Source: Siphonodentalium dalli
Lineage: Eukaryota > Mollusca > Scaphopoda > Gadilida > Siphonodentaliidae
Assembly: GCA_032622095.1 (NCBI GenBank)
Contig: CP136068.1
Location: forward strand, 125,745,989-125,809,988
Direction: 5' to 3'
DNA length: 64,000 bases
Within the stretch, counting starts at the first letter, position 1, and every line of letters begins with the position of its first letter. This document shows positions 33,166-43,254 of the stretch, piece after piece. The translations under genes and the position numbers were made by a program. The notes under the pieces are model-generated. The model was not told the DNA's origin. It did no database searches and saw only the letters and a program-made list of their open reading frames with translations.

Positions 33166-33992
33166 TATCTTCTACCAGCAGTTCTCTGTGATTCTTTCAG
33201 CAATTTTTTTAGCCAGTACCTTGCTAGAAGTGATTTAAGATGAAGGCCGTCTTTGTAGAGGTTGAAGTCGTACCTCTTGATTGTAGCTGGTTGATGGTTG
33301 TCAGCTTTCCGTATCTTCTTCCTTTCGCTGAGGACTGGAGTAAATGATGGTGTTGTGACACAATCTGTGGTGTTCAGTTGTCTGATGCGCCCATTGAGTT
33401 TAAAGATTTGGTCGCGCAGTGTGTCGTCCCGGTGTTGAAAAGTACTCGGATCCTTGTGGTCGTAGTATCGGTTGTGCTCCACAATCGAATAGATGGAAGT
33501 TTCCAGAAATGTTATCTTATTTCTTCCTTTTTCTTCTATAACTGTGATGGGTTCTTTCATGTGCCGCACTATTTCATCTAAACTTTTATCGTCTTCGGAG
33601 CAGAGGGAGATGTAGTTTCCGTTTTGTGTTGTTAATTCACAGGTGCCGGTCCATAGGTAGAACCACGTTTTACCATATCTTGGCGTGACTGTCTTGGCAT
33701 TGTCATTTAGCCATTTTACACAGTCTGATGCGTTCCTCCCGCCTTTGCAGTACCAGTTTCTTGTGATGTTTAGGTCAAAACTGTGTGTGGCTTGTTTTGA
33801 CAAGTATTTTCCTTTACTGTCAGAAATGAGGACAGGTTTATATTTGTAAGAACCTCTTGGGAACTGTCGTTGTGCTAACAAGTTCTTTCTTATTTTCCCA
33901 TCGGTTGACATCAGTGACTGATTCCATTGGCAAAAATTGGTCGTCGCCGGTCTAGCACGAAGATAGGTGATGTGACGCCATTTAATTGTCAC
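33165..33992 (-). CDS. LINE ORF1 with SGNH/esterase-like domain
   Basis: A 275-codon open frame at the 5' end of the LINE. Near residue 50 it has KPVLISDSKGKYLSKQ, a block-I-like SGNH motif with the D-S pair. Near residue 250 it has DFNLYKDGLHLKSLLARYWL, the block-V D..H motif. Between are CKGGRNASDCVKWL, WTGTCELT and IFKLNGRIRQLN. Esterase-type ORF1 proteins are established for CR1-like LINEs and are thought to bind RNA or lipid in the retrotransposition particle. The extreme N-terminus lacks an ATG in the open frame, starting from a GTG at 33992. The true start may be lost or be the internal methionine near residue 29. It is the only LINE frame here free of stops. Confidence 0.78.
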   Translation of the reverse strand: MTIKWRHITYLRARPATTNFCQWNQSLMSTDGKIRKNLLAQRQFPRGSYKYKPVLISDSKGKYLSKQATHSFDLNITRNWYCKGGRNASDCVKWLNDNAKTVTPRYGKTWFYLWTGTCELTTQNGNYISLCSEDDKSLDEIVRHMKEPITVIEEKGRNKITFLETSIYSIVEHNRYYDHKDPSTFQHRDDTLRDQIFKLNGRIRQLNTTDCVTTPSFTPVLSERKKIRKADNHQPATIKRYDFNLYKDGLHLKSLLARYWLKKLLKESQRTAGRR

Positions 33993-34010
33993 TCTGTGTC
34001 CTAGGCCCTA

Positions 34011-34159
34011 TAGCTCTAACTTTCGGGTGCTAGAAATAGTGTTCGTGACCAGTACTTTAACATTTACGAAAAAGAATTTCCGATCCATGTGTCAAAATAG
34101 TAGAATTTAGAGAATTAAACGATCGCAAAAACGGAGAAATGTTTTCACTTCCGGTTCCC
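34011..34159. other. Junction between LINE 5' end and inverted repeat arm
   Basis: Short unique-looking sequence between the LINE and the first recognisable piece of the repeat system. No target-site duplication was identified by eye. Confidence 0.3.
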
Positions 34160-35600
34160 GCGCCAGTGTTATAATGTGGTGTTTAATTTTTGCAATATTA
34201 AAGAATGGGAGATGCTATGCTTTCGAATCATGTATAAAATGTATTGTTTCATTGCGTGAAAATGATTGATATCTTTTAGGCGAAATCTTAGATTCCCCGG
34301 ACAAATATCTATATATAGGATATATGGCGCAGCCAATCAGAAAATTCAGTAGGCGGGGTTATCTCAAAACAGATTATGGTACGAATTGACGAATTTGAAG
34401 TAACAGGAACGAGGACGAGACCAATTCTAAGGAACATCTGGAACGGTATATGTCAAGACACAGGCTCAGCTCTCGGTTTCCTGTTCAAAGCATCCACCAC
34501 AAGATAAAAGAAAGTGAACACAAAAAAAGTCCAAAATTGCTCCTTTTTTCTTCTTATGTACGCAATAAAGGCAAAAATATGAGGGGTGAAGGAAAGGGCC
34601 TATTGGCCCTTTCGACCATCCCGGGGTTACAACCCCCCCCCCCCCCCGTCCCAATCACCACAATTATTTAAAGAACAGGAACAACTTATGGCGAAGCAGC
34701 GACTATTTGGAGTAACAGGAATGAGGAACAAAGCTCAAATGTCTCACGCTTTAAGCTATGAAACAATACATATTATACATCATTCGAAAGCAATGCAACC
34801 TTCCTTCTTTAATATTACAACATTTAAACACTACTATTGAGAACTATGCGTATATCTGGCCACGAACATCGAGCTGTGAATCGGAAATTAACAAAACGTA
34901 AACTGTTTCCGAGTAACAGAGATATAAACTTAATGTTCTCGCGTTTTACGCAATCAAAAAATACTCTTTATACACCAGTCGAAAGAAAACATGGCCTCTC
35001 CACTTCATGAATATTGCAACAGTGAAACGATACTTATGAGAACTATGCGAATAATTGGGCTAGGAACGTCGAGCGGTGAATCATAAATTATCCAAAACGG
35101 AACGAGGAACAGGAACGAGTTCCGAGTAACAGAATGACTATTTCGAGTAACAGGAACAGAGATATAAGCTCACATTTCTCGCGTTTTGCTCTATGTAACG
35201 ATACATATTATACATCATTCGAAAGGTTAGCATCTTCCCTTCATTAATATTGCACCATTTAGACACCAATGTTGCGAACAAAGCGTACAATTGGCCAGGA
35301 ACGGCGAGCGTTGAATAAGAAATTAGCTAAAAACGAAAAAATCCGAGTACCGGGAATCAGGAACAGAGATATAAGCTCACATTTCTCGTGTTTTGCGCTA
35401 TCTAACGATACATATTATACATCATTCGAAAGGTTAGCATATCCCCTTCATTAATATTGCAACATTTAGACACTAATATTGCGAACAAAGCGTTCACTTG
35501 GCCAGGAACGGCGAGCGTTGAATAAGAAATTAGCTAAAAAACGAAAAAATCCGAGTACCGGGAATCAGGAACAGAGATATAAGCTCACATTTCTCGCGTC
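34160..35600 (-). repeat. Inverted arm of the 34-40 kb repeat system
   Basis: The complement of this arm matches 36680-39100: the module with 'tgttcctcattcctgttact', the G-run, 'gatggtcgaaagggccaat', 'ggtggatgctttgaacagga', 'ttggtctcgtcctcgttcc' and 'gattggctgcgccatatat', plus three or four ~210-bp units with 'ggccaggaacggcgagcgttg' (35053, 35290 and 35496). It faces the plus-strand copies across about 1 kb of different DNA (35700-36480). Together they form a giant imperfect inverted repeat. Open frames in it (34450-34840) are fortuitous. Confidence 0.85.
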
Positions 35601-35697
35601 GCCCATCGCCCATTAACTAAATTTGCCACAGTATATTCGCCATGTAACTTTCCGAAATCACAAAACACCACACCGTTATCCCCTAATTCTAATGCAC
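35597..35697. repeat. Single arm of the 36.5-kb hairpin
   Basis: This segment, from 'cgcccattaactaaatttgc' to 'ttatcccctaattctaatgc', is almost identical to the right arm of the hairpin at 36490-36675. It marks the border where the inverted repeat arm ends. A more diverged echo ('acattcgccctgtataaatg', 'accacaccgttat') lies at 36027-36070. Confidence 0.8.
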
Positions 35698-35699
35698 TT

Positions 35700-36485
35700 A
35701 GGCCAATATACCCCCGAAAACACCACATATTTGCGGGGGGTTATTCATTCAATAACCTGTCGCAATGTATAGTCCGGTTCACCGCTTCAATGTTAGATAT
35801 TCCTACGCGCCAATATTGCCGTTAGCTGAATTCCTAATCTCGACCATGCCAAATCCAGCCCCGCTCAATGTTCCGTTTCACTCCATGACGTCACCATTAC
35901 GCAGTACATGCCGGCGACGTTACGGAGTAGATTATAGAGTTGGCGCCCGGTCTACTGACTTCCGTTACTAGCTCGTTGCTATATAAACAAACCAGCTTCG
36001 TCGCTTTTTCGAAAATTGACAGTTAGTACATTCGCCCTGTATAAATGTACAAAAGACCACACCGTTATATCCCACAAATGTCCGTGTCTCGATATCATTT
36101 GACCCCAAATTTCTTGACATGAACCGCGACAGACATGCACGGCGTGAAATACATAGCATTGAGTAAACAATTTGCCATTGTTTCAATTCAACTTCAAGTT
36201 CGCGGTAAAATCGAAACCGCAATTTGTAAGTGGTAAACATCTGAAACAGACATCAAGTACATGCAAGAACTGATTGTTGTGCATATTTATTTCTATTTGA
36301 GGTGGACATTTTTCATGTTTATCAGCATTTTTAACGATAAGAGCGATGGTAATTGAGGGACTATATTTTATCTAGCGCATTAAATTTAAAATAAAAAGTC
36401 GTGAATTGGCTGAGTGTTTTCTATGGCCGCACATTTCGTTGATAATTACGAGGCATTTGTTTGTCTAAATAATGTTTTTAAGTTC
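35700..36485. other. Spacer between the inverted arms; no gene recognised
   Basis: Short frames on both strands (35765-35971 plus, 35968-36240 minus) have no domain. A diverged piece of the hairpin arm lies at 36027-36070. A possible core of the large element, but no transposase was found. Confidence 0.35.
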
Positions 36486-36489
36486 GAAG

Positions 36490-36675
36490 AGCATTAGAAT
36501 GGGGATAACAGTGTGGTGTGTTGTGATTTCGGAAAGGTACATGGCGAATATACTGTGGCAAATACCCGTTAATGGGCTCCGGCTCCGCCGTCGCCCATTA
36601 ACTAAATTTGCCACAGTATATTCGCCATGTACCTTTCCGAAATCACAAAACACCACACTGTTATCCCCTAATTGT
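36490..36675. repeat. Long hairpin, ~85-bp arms
   Basis: The left arm (from 'attagaatggggataacagt') and the right arm (to 'actgttatcccctaat') are complementary over roughly 80-85 bp with few mismatches, around a GC-rich loop 'ctccggctccgccgtc'. The arms include 'ttgtgatttcggaaaggtac' and its complement. It abuts the first 1.87-kb repeat unit, as the isolated arm at 35597 abuts the inverted array. It therefore looks like a terminus or resolution structure of the repeat system. Confidence 0.88.
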
Positions 36676-36679
36676 TTCA

Positions 36680-39600
36680 TAGCTTAAAGCGTGAGACATT
36701 TGAGCTTTGTTCCTCATTCCTGTTACTCCAAATAGTCGCTGCTTCACCATAAGTTGTTCCTGTTCTTTAAATAATTGTGAAGTGTGTGATTGGGATGGGG
36801 GGGGGGTTGTAACCCCGGGATGGTCGAAAGGGCCAATAGGCCCTTTCCTTCACCCCTCATATTTTTGCCCTTATTGCGTACATAAGAAGAAAAAAGGAGC
36901 AATTTTGGACTTTTTTTGTGTTCACTTTCTTTTATCTTGTGGTGGATGCTTTGAACAGGAATCGAGAGCTGAGCCTGTGTCTTGACATATACCGTTTCAG
37001 ATGTTCTTTCGAATTGGTCTCGTCCTCGTTCCTGTTACTTCAAATTCGTCAATTCGTACCATAATCGGTTCCTATGCCTGGTTTGAGATAACCCCGCCTC
37101 CTGAATTTTCTGATTGGCTGCGCCATATATCCTATATATAGATATTTGTCCGGGGAATCTAAGATTTCGCCTAAAAGATATCAATCATTTTCACACTTTG
37201 TCTGAACTTTATTGCACAACAAGCATTTATGCGACAGAAATGAATATAGTGAATGATACTCTTTCCATTTCTGTAAATACTTGGCAGTGACGTTGCGTAA
37301 TTCGTGAGAAATCTGCGACTTTCTACGAAGAATAAGTTACGTACGTTCTTCGGGGTGCTAATTTCTGATTCAACGCTCACCGTTCCTGGCCAATTGTACG
37401 CTTTGTTCGCAAAAGTAATATCTAAATGTTGCAATATTAATGAAGGAGAGTTGCTAACCTTTCGAATGATGTATAATATGTATTTTTACATAGCGTAAAA
37501 CGCGAGTAATATGCGCTTATATCTCTGTTCCTGATTCCTGTTAGTCGGATTTTTTCCAGTTTTTAGCTAATTTCTTATTCAACGCTCGCCGTTCCTGGCC
37601 AATTGTACGCTTTGTTCGCAACATTGGCGTCTAAATCGTGCAATAATAATGAAGGGGATATGCTAACCTTTCGAATGATGTATAATATGTTTTTTTACAT
37701 AGCGTAAAACGCGAGAAATGTGAGCTTATATCTCTGTTCCCGATTCCTGTTAGTCGGATTTTTTCCAGTTTTTAGCTAATTTCTTATTCAACTCTCGCCG
37801 TTCCTGGCCAAATGTACGTTTTGTTCGCAATATTAGTGTCTAAATGTTGCAATATTAATGAAGGGGATATGCTAACCTTTCCAATGATGTATAATATGTA
37901 TTTTTACATAGCGTAAAACGCGAGAAATATGAGCTTATATCTCTGGTCCTGATTCCTGTTAGTCGGTTTCCAGTTTTTAGCTAATTTCTTATTCAACGCT
38001 CGCCGTTCCTGGCCAAATGTACGCTTTGTTCGCAATATTAGTGTCTAAATGTTGCACTATTAATGAAGGGGCTATGCTAACTTTTCGAATGATGTATAAT
38101 ATGTATCGTTACATAGAGCAAAACGCGAGAAATGTGAGCTTATATCTCTGTTCCTGGTTCCTGTTACTCGAAATAGTCATTCTGTTACTCGGAACTCGTT
38201 CCTGTTCCTCGTTCCGTTTTGGATAATTTATGATTCACCGCTCGACGTTCCTAGCCCAATTATTCGCATAGTTCTCATAAGTATCGTTTCACTGTTGCAA
38301 TATTCATGAAGTGGAGAGGCCATGTTTTCGACTGGTGTATAAAGAGTATTTTTTGATTGCGTAAAACGCGAGAACATTAAGTTTATATCTCTGTTACTCG
38401 GAAAAAGTTTACGTTTTGCTCATTTCCGATTCACAGCTCGATGTTCGTGGCCAGATATACGCATAGTTCTCAATAGTAGTGTTTAAATGTTGTAATATTA
38501 AAGAAGGAAGGTTGCATTGCTTTCGAATGATGTATAATATGTATTGTTTCATAGCTTAAAGCGTGAGACATTTGAGCTTTGTTCCTCATTCCTGTTACTC
38601 CAAATAGTCGCTGCTTCACCATAAGTTGTTCCTGTTCTTTAAATAATTGTGAAGTGTGTGATTGGGATGGTGGGGGGGGGGGTTGTTACCCCCGGATGGT
38701 CGAAAGGGCCAATAGGCCCTTCCTTCACCCCTCATATTTTTGCCCTTATTGCGTACATAAGAAGAAAAAAGGAGCAATTTTTGACTTTTTTTGTGTTCAC
38801 TTTCTTTTATCTTGTGGTGGATGCTTTGAACAGGAATCGAGAGCTGAGCCTGTGTCTTGACATATACCGTTCCAGATGTTCTTTCGAATTGGTCTCGTCC
38901 TCGTTCCTGTTACTTCAAATTCGTCAATTCGTACCATAATCGGTTCCTATGCCTGGTTTGAGATAACCCCGCCTCCTGAATTTTCTGATTGGCTGCGCCA
39001 TATATCCTATATATAGATATTTGTCCGGGGAATCTAAGATTTCGCCTAAAAGATATCAATCATTTTCACACTTTGTCTGAACTTTATGGCACAAAAAGCA
39101 TTTATGCGACAGAAATGAATATAGTGAATGATACTCTTTCCATTTCTGTAAATACTTGGCAGTGACGTTGCGTAATTCGTGAGAAATCTGCGACTTTCTA
39201 CGAAGAATAAGTTACGTACGTTCTTCGGGGTGCTAATTTCTGATTCAACGCTCACCGTTCCTGGCCAATTGTACGCTTTGTTCGCAAAAGTAATATCTAA
39301 ATGTTGCAATATTAATGAAGGGGAGTTGCTAACCTTTCGAATGATGTATAATATGTATTTTTACATAGCGTAAAACGCGAGTAATATGCGCTTATATCTC
39401 TGTTCCTGATTCCTGTTAGTCGGATTTTTTCCAGTTTTTAGCTAATTTCTTATTCAACGCTCGCCGTTCCTGGCCAATTGTACGCTTTGTTCGCAACATT
39501 GGCGTCTAAATGGTGCAATATTAATGAAGGGGATATGCTAACCTTTCGAATGATGTATAAAATGTTTTTTTACATAGCGTAAAACGCGAGAAATGTGAGC

Positions 39601-39733
39601 TTATATCTCTGTTCCCGATTCCTGTTAGTCGGATTTTTTCCAGTTTTTAGCTAATTTCTTATTCAACTCTCGCCGTTCCTGGCCAAGTGTACGCTTTGTT
39701 CGCAATATTAGTGTCTATATGTTGCAATATTAA
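36680..39733 (+). repeat. Recent 1.87-kb tandem duplication
   Basis: 36690-38560 is repeated at 38563-39733 with a period of about 1873 bp and very few differences. Open-frame landmarks recur at 36707 and 38579, and at 37171 and 39046. Unit order: a module with a G-run and 'gatggtcgaaagggccaat', a module with 'gattggctgcgcc' and 'cctatatatagatatttgtcc', a ~120-bp stretch with 'gaatgatactctttccattt', then ~209-bp subrepeats. The second unit stops abruptly after 'gttgcaatattaatg' at 39733, about 120 bp before the start codon of PAN gene 2. All open frames inside are non-coding shadows. Confidence 0.93.
37340..38560 (+). repeat. ~209-bp subrepeat array
   Basis: About six units have 'cgttcctggcc' at 37381, 37590, 37799, 38007, and diverged at 38246 and 38441. 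Each contains 'tattaatgaaggggatatgc', 'ctttcgaatgatgtataata', 'gcgtaaaacgcgagaaatgt' and 'cttatatctctgttcc'. The first four are close to each other and the last two are older. Three further units occur in the second 1.87-kb copy (39257, 39467 and 39676). Confidence 0.92.
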
Positions 39734-39737
39734 TGCA

Positions 39738-39855
39738 ATCACGCACATATCTTTAGGTCGTATTTTATGTGTCTGTATCCTGTAGGAATCAGGTATAATT
39801 GACACCAGCTGTAATCCATAACATCATGCATATACGTGAACTGTATATATACTAC
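39738..39855 (+). promoter_or_regulatory. Proximal upstream region of PAN gene 2
   Basis: Only about 120 bp separate the start codon from the repeat junction at 39733. This stretch keeps 'gtaggaatcagg' and 'ctgtaatccataac', matching the upstream regions of PAN genes 1 and 3. Anything further upstream has been replaced by the repeat system, so distal control may differ from that of the paralogues. Confidence 0.45.
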
Positions 39856-40155
39856 ATGTTCTTCGCAATACTTCTAAGCATTGCGATATCGGCTCTCGGA
39901 TTACAAGAAATACGTGGTGTTCGGAACTTCATGTGTATGGGTCACACAGCGACGCCGTTTTACACGACTTCGCACATAGGTAACACAACAGTGACGTCAT
40001 TGTGGGCATGCGTCGTTGCCTGTCTGGAAAATGGCTGGTGCACGTCGGCGAATTTCGGCAAAGGGAGCGGTGTGTGTTCCTTACTAAAAGACTCCTACAG
40101 CGGTCGGTCATGTGACTGGTTCCCGCCTGAGGAGAACAGCATCGTATTTTACCTG
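39856..40155 (+). CDS. PAN gene 2, exon 1: signal peptide and PAN/Apple domain
   Basis: 300 nt from ATG 39856 to the phase-0 donor CTG|GTGAGT. Signal peptide MFFAILLSIAISALG, then a PAN/Apple domain with six cysteines at 27, 52, 56, 62, 74 and 86 as in paralogues 1 and 3, with conserved GVRNFMCMGHTATPFYTTS, WCTSANFGKGSGVCS and CDWFPPEENSIVFYL. The open frame extends upstream (to 39799), but homology and the signal peptide fix the start at 39856. The next exon identified is the 54-nt linker at 52153-52206, after a ~12-kb intron filled with transposons. No galectin-like exon was found before PAN gene 3, so the gene may be truncated, or its remaining exons lie where I cannot see them. Confidence 0.8.
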
Positions 40156-41639
40156 GTGAGTGTCATGTCATATCGTCAGTTACCAGTCACAGAGTGATGC
40201 AATTCCGCGCATTATGAAACGGAGAAATTGTTTTTCCGATGGGAATAGTGGTTGAGCACACGCATGCCTATATACCTGTGCGACACGAGATTGTGAATCT
40301 CCTCCCCAATCACGGCTAAAATTTCATGTCGAGAAAAATTTGATAGTTTAGGGATCACACTTTACACAATAACTCATGTCACTTCTTACGATATTATCTG
40401 GTAAATCACCTTTTTAAAACGTTTTCCTGCCTGAGAACATTTGAGATATTAGCGCATCAGATATACCGCTTATGACCAGAATGGCATGCACATTAACATT
40501 TCAGCAAACAAATCTAAACGCGTTGTCTCTTAATTCCATATATCAGAACATTGTGTGTCTCATGAATCCACATAGAGCTGTAATAATGTTGCAACAATAT
40601 TAGGAAAAAATCTAAACCTAAATAATGCTGTTCTAAGAATTTATTTTAAACATGTAATTGTCTCTAGCCCGCTCGTCATAATTTCGTTTTATAAATGATC
40701 AATTTTGTTGATACAATTTGTTCAAACAGTCTATTTCAATACGAGTTTAACAATTGATTGAGCTGAGTTGCAGCAGCCAATTCGAGGAAACATGAAAACC
40801 ACACTTATGGAAAATAGTATATGTCCACCCGCATGGTCAGTTGAAAAAACCCTGCAAAGTCACACATTGTGGATACCCACATATATTCACATTCATATTG
40901 ACTGTATATGTTCAAAATTAACGGACAGCTCAAGCAGAACGAGTCAGGCTACTACGAATCGGGCATCTGGTTCGATTGGGGCAAGGACCACGTCGCATCG
41001 TTGCTATAATGTTCTATATCCAATTTTAATTTTTTTGTGGGAAACTCGATCTCGATTTGAAAGTTTGACCACCTGACTTTCGTATGTGTTCGCTTTATTT
41101 TCACCTTATGTTGTTATCATTTTATCCTTGGAAACGAAAAACTAATATGTTTAAATTGTCTTGCTTTAATTGTCAGTATTATTGTAATTCGTTGCATTTT
41201 TCGCGAGTGGTAAAGTGTTTTTGTTTTACGTTTTTAAATCATCCCAAAGTAAACAAAACTCGCACATTTTGTCATTTGCTGTGCTATTTTGACCTAAGAA
41301 TTTAGCTATAATTACTATTTTCACATATAAGAGTATGAAAACACAATTTCCAGTCAGGCACATTGACGGCCATTATTTCCCATTGCTTACCATTGTCTGT
41401 TCGAGATAGAACATTATAGCACTGAAATATATGCGATCGCGTGGTACACAATAAATAATTGCATTGGTCCACAGATATAGAACACTACAGCACTGACATA
41501 AATACTAATTCGGGAGATGGAACATATTTGCATAGCCGCTCATTCATACTTGGTATAAGCTATACTCAATATTTTGTGTTTAAATAAATAAAATACCGCG
41601 CTGAATCGAACGGTACGGTTGTCTCGTTTTCCCACCAAA
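40156..41639. other. Start of PAN gene 2 intron; no confirmed exon
   Basis: A plus-strand stretch at about 40906-41008 reads INGQLKQNESGYYESGIWFD, then WGKDHVASLL and a stop, preceded by 'aacggacag'. The composition is protein-like, but I recognise no domain and the acceptor is weak. Nothing else coding is seen. Confidence 0.3.
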
Positions 41640-41970
41640 ATGAGGCGACGACCAGTCTAATGCGCGTGTCTTGGTCGGTTATGTTACAACTCCAAGCCGG
41701 CTCGCCCTCCAGAACTGGTGATGAGGGTTCAAATCCACATGTTTCCATCGTGGACTTTGTAACTCGAAATCGATATCTGGTGGAGTTGCCGGTAATTCGC
41801 CGGATGGTGGGTGGTTTGCCGCCCATAGCCGACAAGTTTATTAGCCATATGAAATTACTGTCAGATTGGCCGTAAGTGTACGGATTTCCTCCACCTCTGA
41901 AACTGGCAATATCGTGATATGGCCCTAGTTGTTGAAAGCGACATTAGACCACAATCAACAAATTAACCAT
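41640..41970 (+). mobile_element. tRNA-derived SINE, head altered
   Basis: Same family as 10984-11300: 'acaactccaagccggctcgc', an intact box B ('gggttcaaatcca'), 'catgtttccatcgtggactt', 'aactcgaaatcgatatctgg' and the tail 'atatggccctagttgttg' with 'gacattagaccacaatcaac'. The box A region is damaged ('gtgtcttggtcggttatgtt'). It lies in the intron of PAN gene 2. Confidence 0.85.
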
Positions 41971-43254
41971 TCTATTGCGCAAAATTCGGCAACTGTCTAA
42001 GTTCTACTTCATAGAAGTAAAAGCACATTTTAGTAAGAGATTTTTCGGCTCAAAGTTAATAAAATGTCTTAGGGAATGAAAACTACGTAAAGTGGTGTCA
42101 TCTGTCATTGTTTCTGCGATCATCATGTCTGCTTGTTTGCACGTACTCAATGTCTCTTGCTGAGTCGACTGATTCGTGGTCAAAAACTGGAAGAATTTGC
42201 GTCTGCAGATGTGAGACTTAATTGTTTTGATCTTAGTTGTATTAAAAGGCAAAGTTCAGGGTTGAAAATATCTTGTAGGTGAAGTATGTTATATGAGAGT
42301 TGATAATATTTATTTAGGACACTGTACCTCTTCTTTCCGAATTTTATTTTTGAAAGTTCTTTAATACATAATTTCATGATTTGAATTTAATATTGATATG
42401 CATTAGAATCTGAACAAACTTGACGTACATTGATTCTATACCAAGTTGAGCAAAATCCGTTTTATGAACAATCGTTGCCCAGTAATGGCCACGTTTAATG
42501 TGCAAATATAACCGATATTGTGCACCCCTGCAATGTCCAAACCACAAGTCTTGTTTCCATGACAGGACCACTAATGCAGTGCCTTCCTAAGTTGGCCTCC
42601 ATTAAGTTGTGTTTTAGATTAAGAAAATGAACTATTTACGCCATTAAGAACCTATCAAATCTATGTAGTTTTAACATGTAATGATAACAAGTACAACCAC
42701 CATTATCTGCGTTGGAATACAATTTCGTTGTGACCTATTGCCACTAACATCCATTTAAATATAATTTTCATCAAATGTACTTGCCAGTATACGGGATTTT
42801 GTTAATGGCCTTGATATATTAATATGATATTTGGTGCCCCTTAATTTGGAAGTAATGCCAAGTAAAATGTAAGCTGCCATTACATTGAACTACTGGCAAT
42901 ACATGGTGTTTGCTGAATGTACTAAGTGCAGTTATTTCCATATGCTAAACTTTTATGGCTATCAGAATGAGTGCATACACCGGATTAAAATGGATGGCTT
43001 CAATATATGAAACCAGATCGATTCACTTTGTGTTAATTTTCGTGTTTTCAACGAGTACTACTAAGCTCAACGAACAAGAAACATGTGTGGTGTAAATAAT
43101 AATAACCGAATAACATTAAAGTCTCTTATTTAGTCCCACGATACCAATAACCTGCACTGCAATACGAAATTATGTAAAACTAATTACTTATTTAGAAGTA
43201 CGTCTTCAAATGTTCCAGTAACTAATATCCGATGCAATGTTCAATGTCCCTCAA
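41971..43254. other. Intronic DNA; nothing recognised
   Basis: AT-rich with short minus-strand frames (42004-42571) lacking domains or splice context. Confidence 0.4.

Larger units (their letters stand above)
29400..34010 (-). mobile_element. CR1-like non-LTR retrotransposon, nearly full length, inactivated
   Basis: A ~4.6-kb element on the minus strand has an esterase-type ORF1 (33992-33165), a tandem-repeat spacer (33165-32864) and an ORF2 starting at ATG 32849. ORF2 has an N-terminal hydrophobic stretch, a PHD-type finger, an AP endonuclease and a reverse transcriptase, and ends near 29410. Esterase and PHD domains together are a known hallmark of CR1-like LINEs. ORF2 is broken by several frameshifts, and catalytic residues are changed in the endonuclease and RT. 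It sits between PAN genes 1 and 2, which diverge head to head. Confidence 0.9.

Noticed and set aside
34450-39373. Repeated open frames at 34450-34840, 36707-36985, 38579-38939, 37171-37434 and 39046-39309
   Set aside because: They recur only because the underlying repeat is duplicated; they cross mononucleotide runs of differing length and shift frame between copies.
40906-41008. Protein-like plus-strand segment (GYYESGIWFDWG) in PAN gene 2 intron
   Set aside because: Weak acceptor, no family recognised, and no linker exon before it; kept only as a remark.
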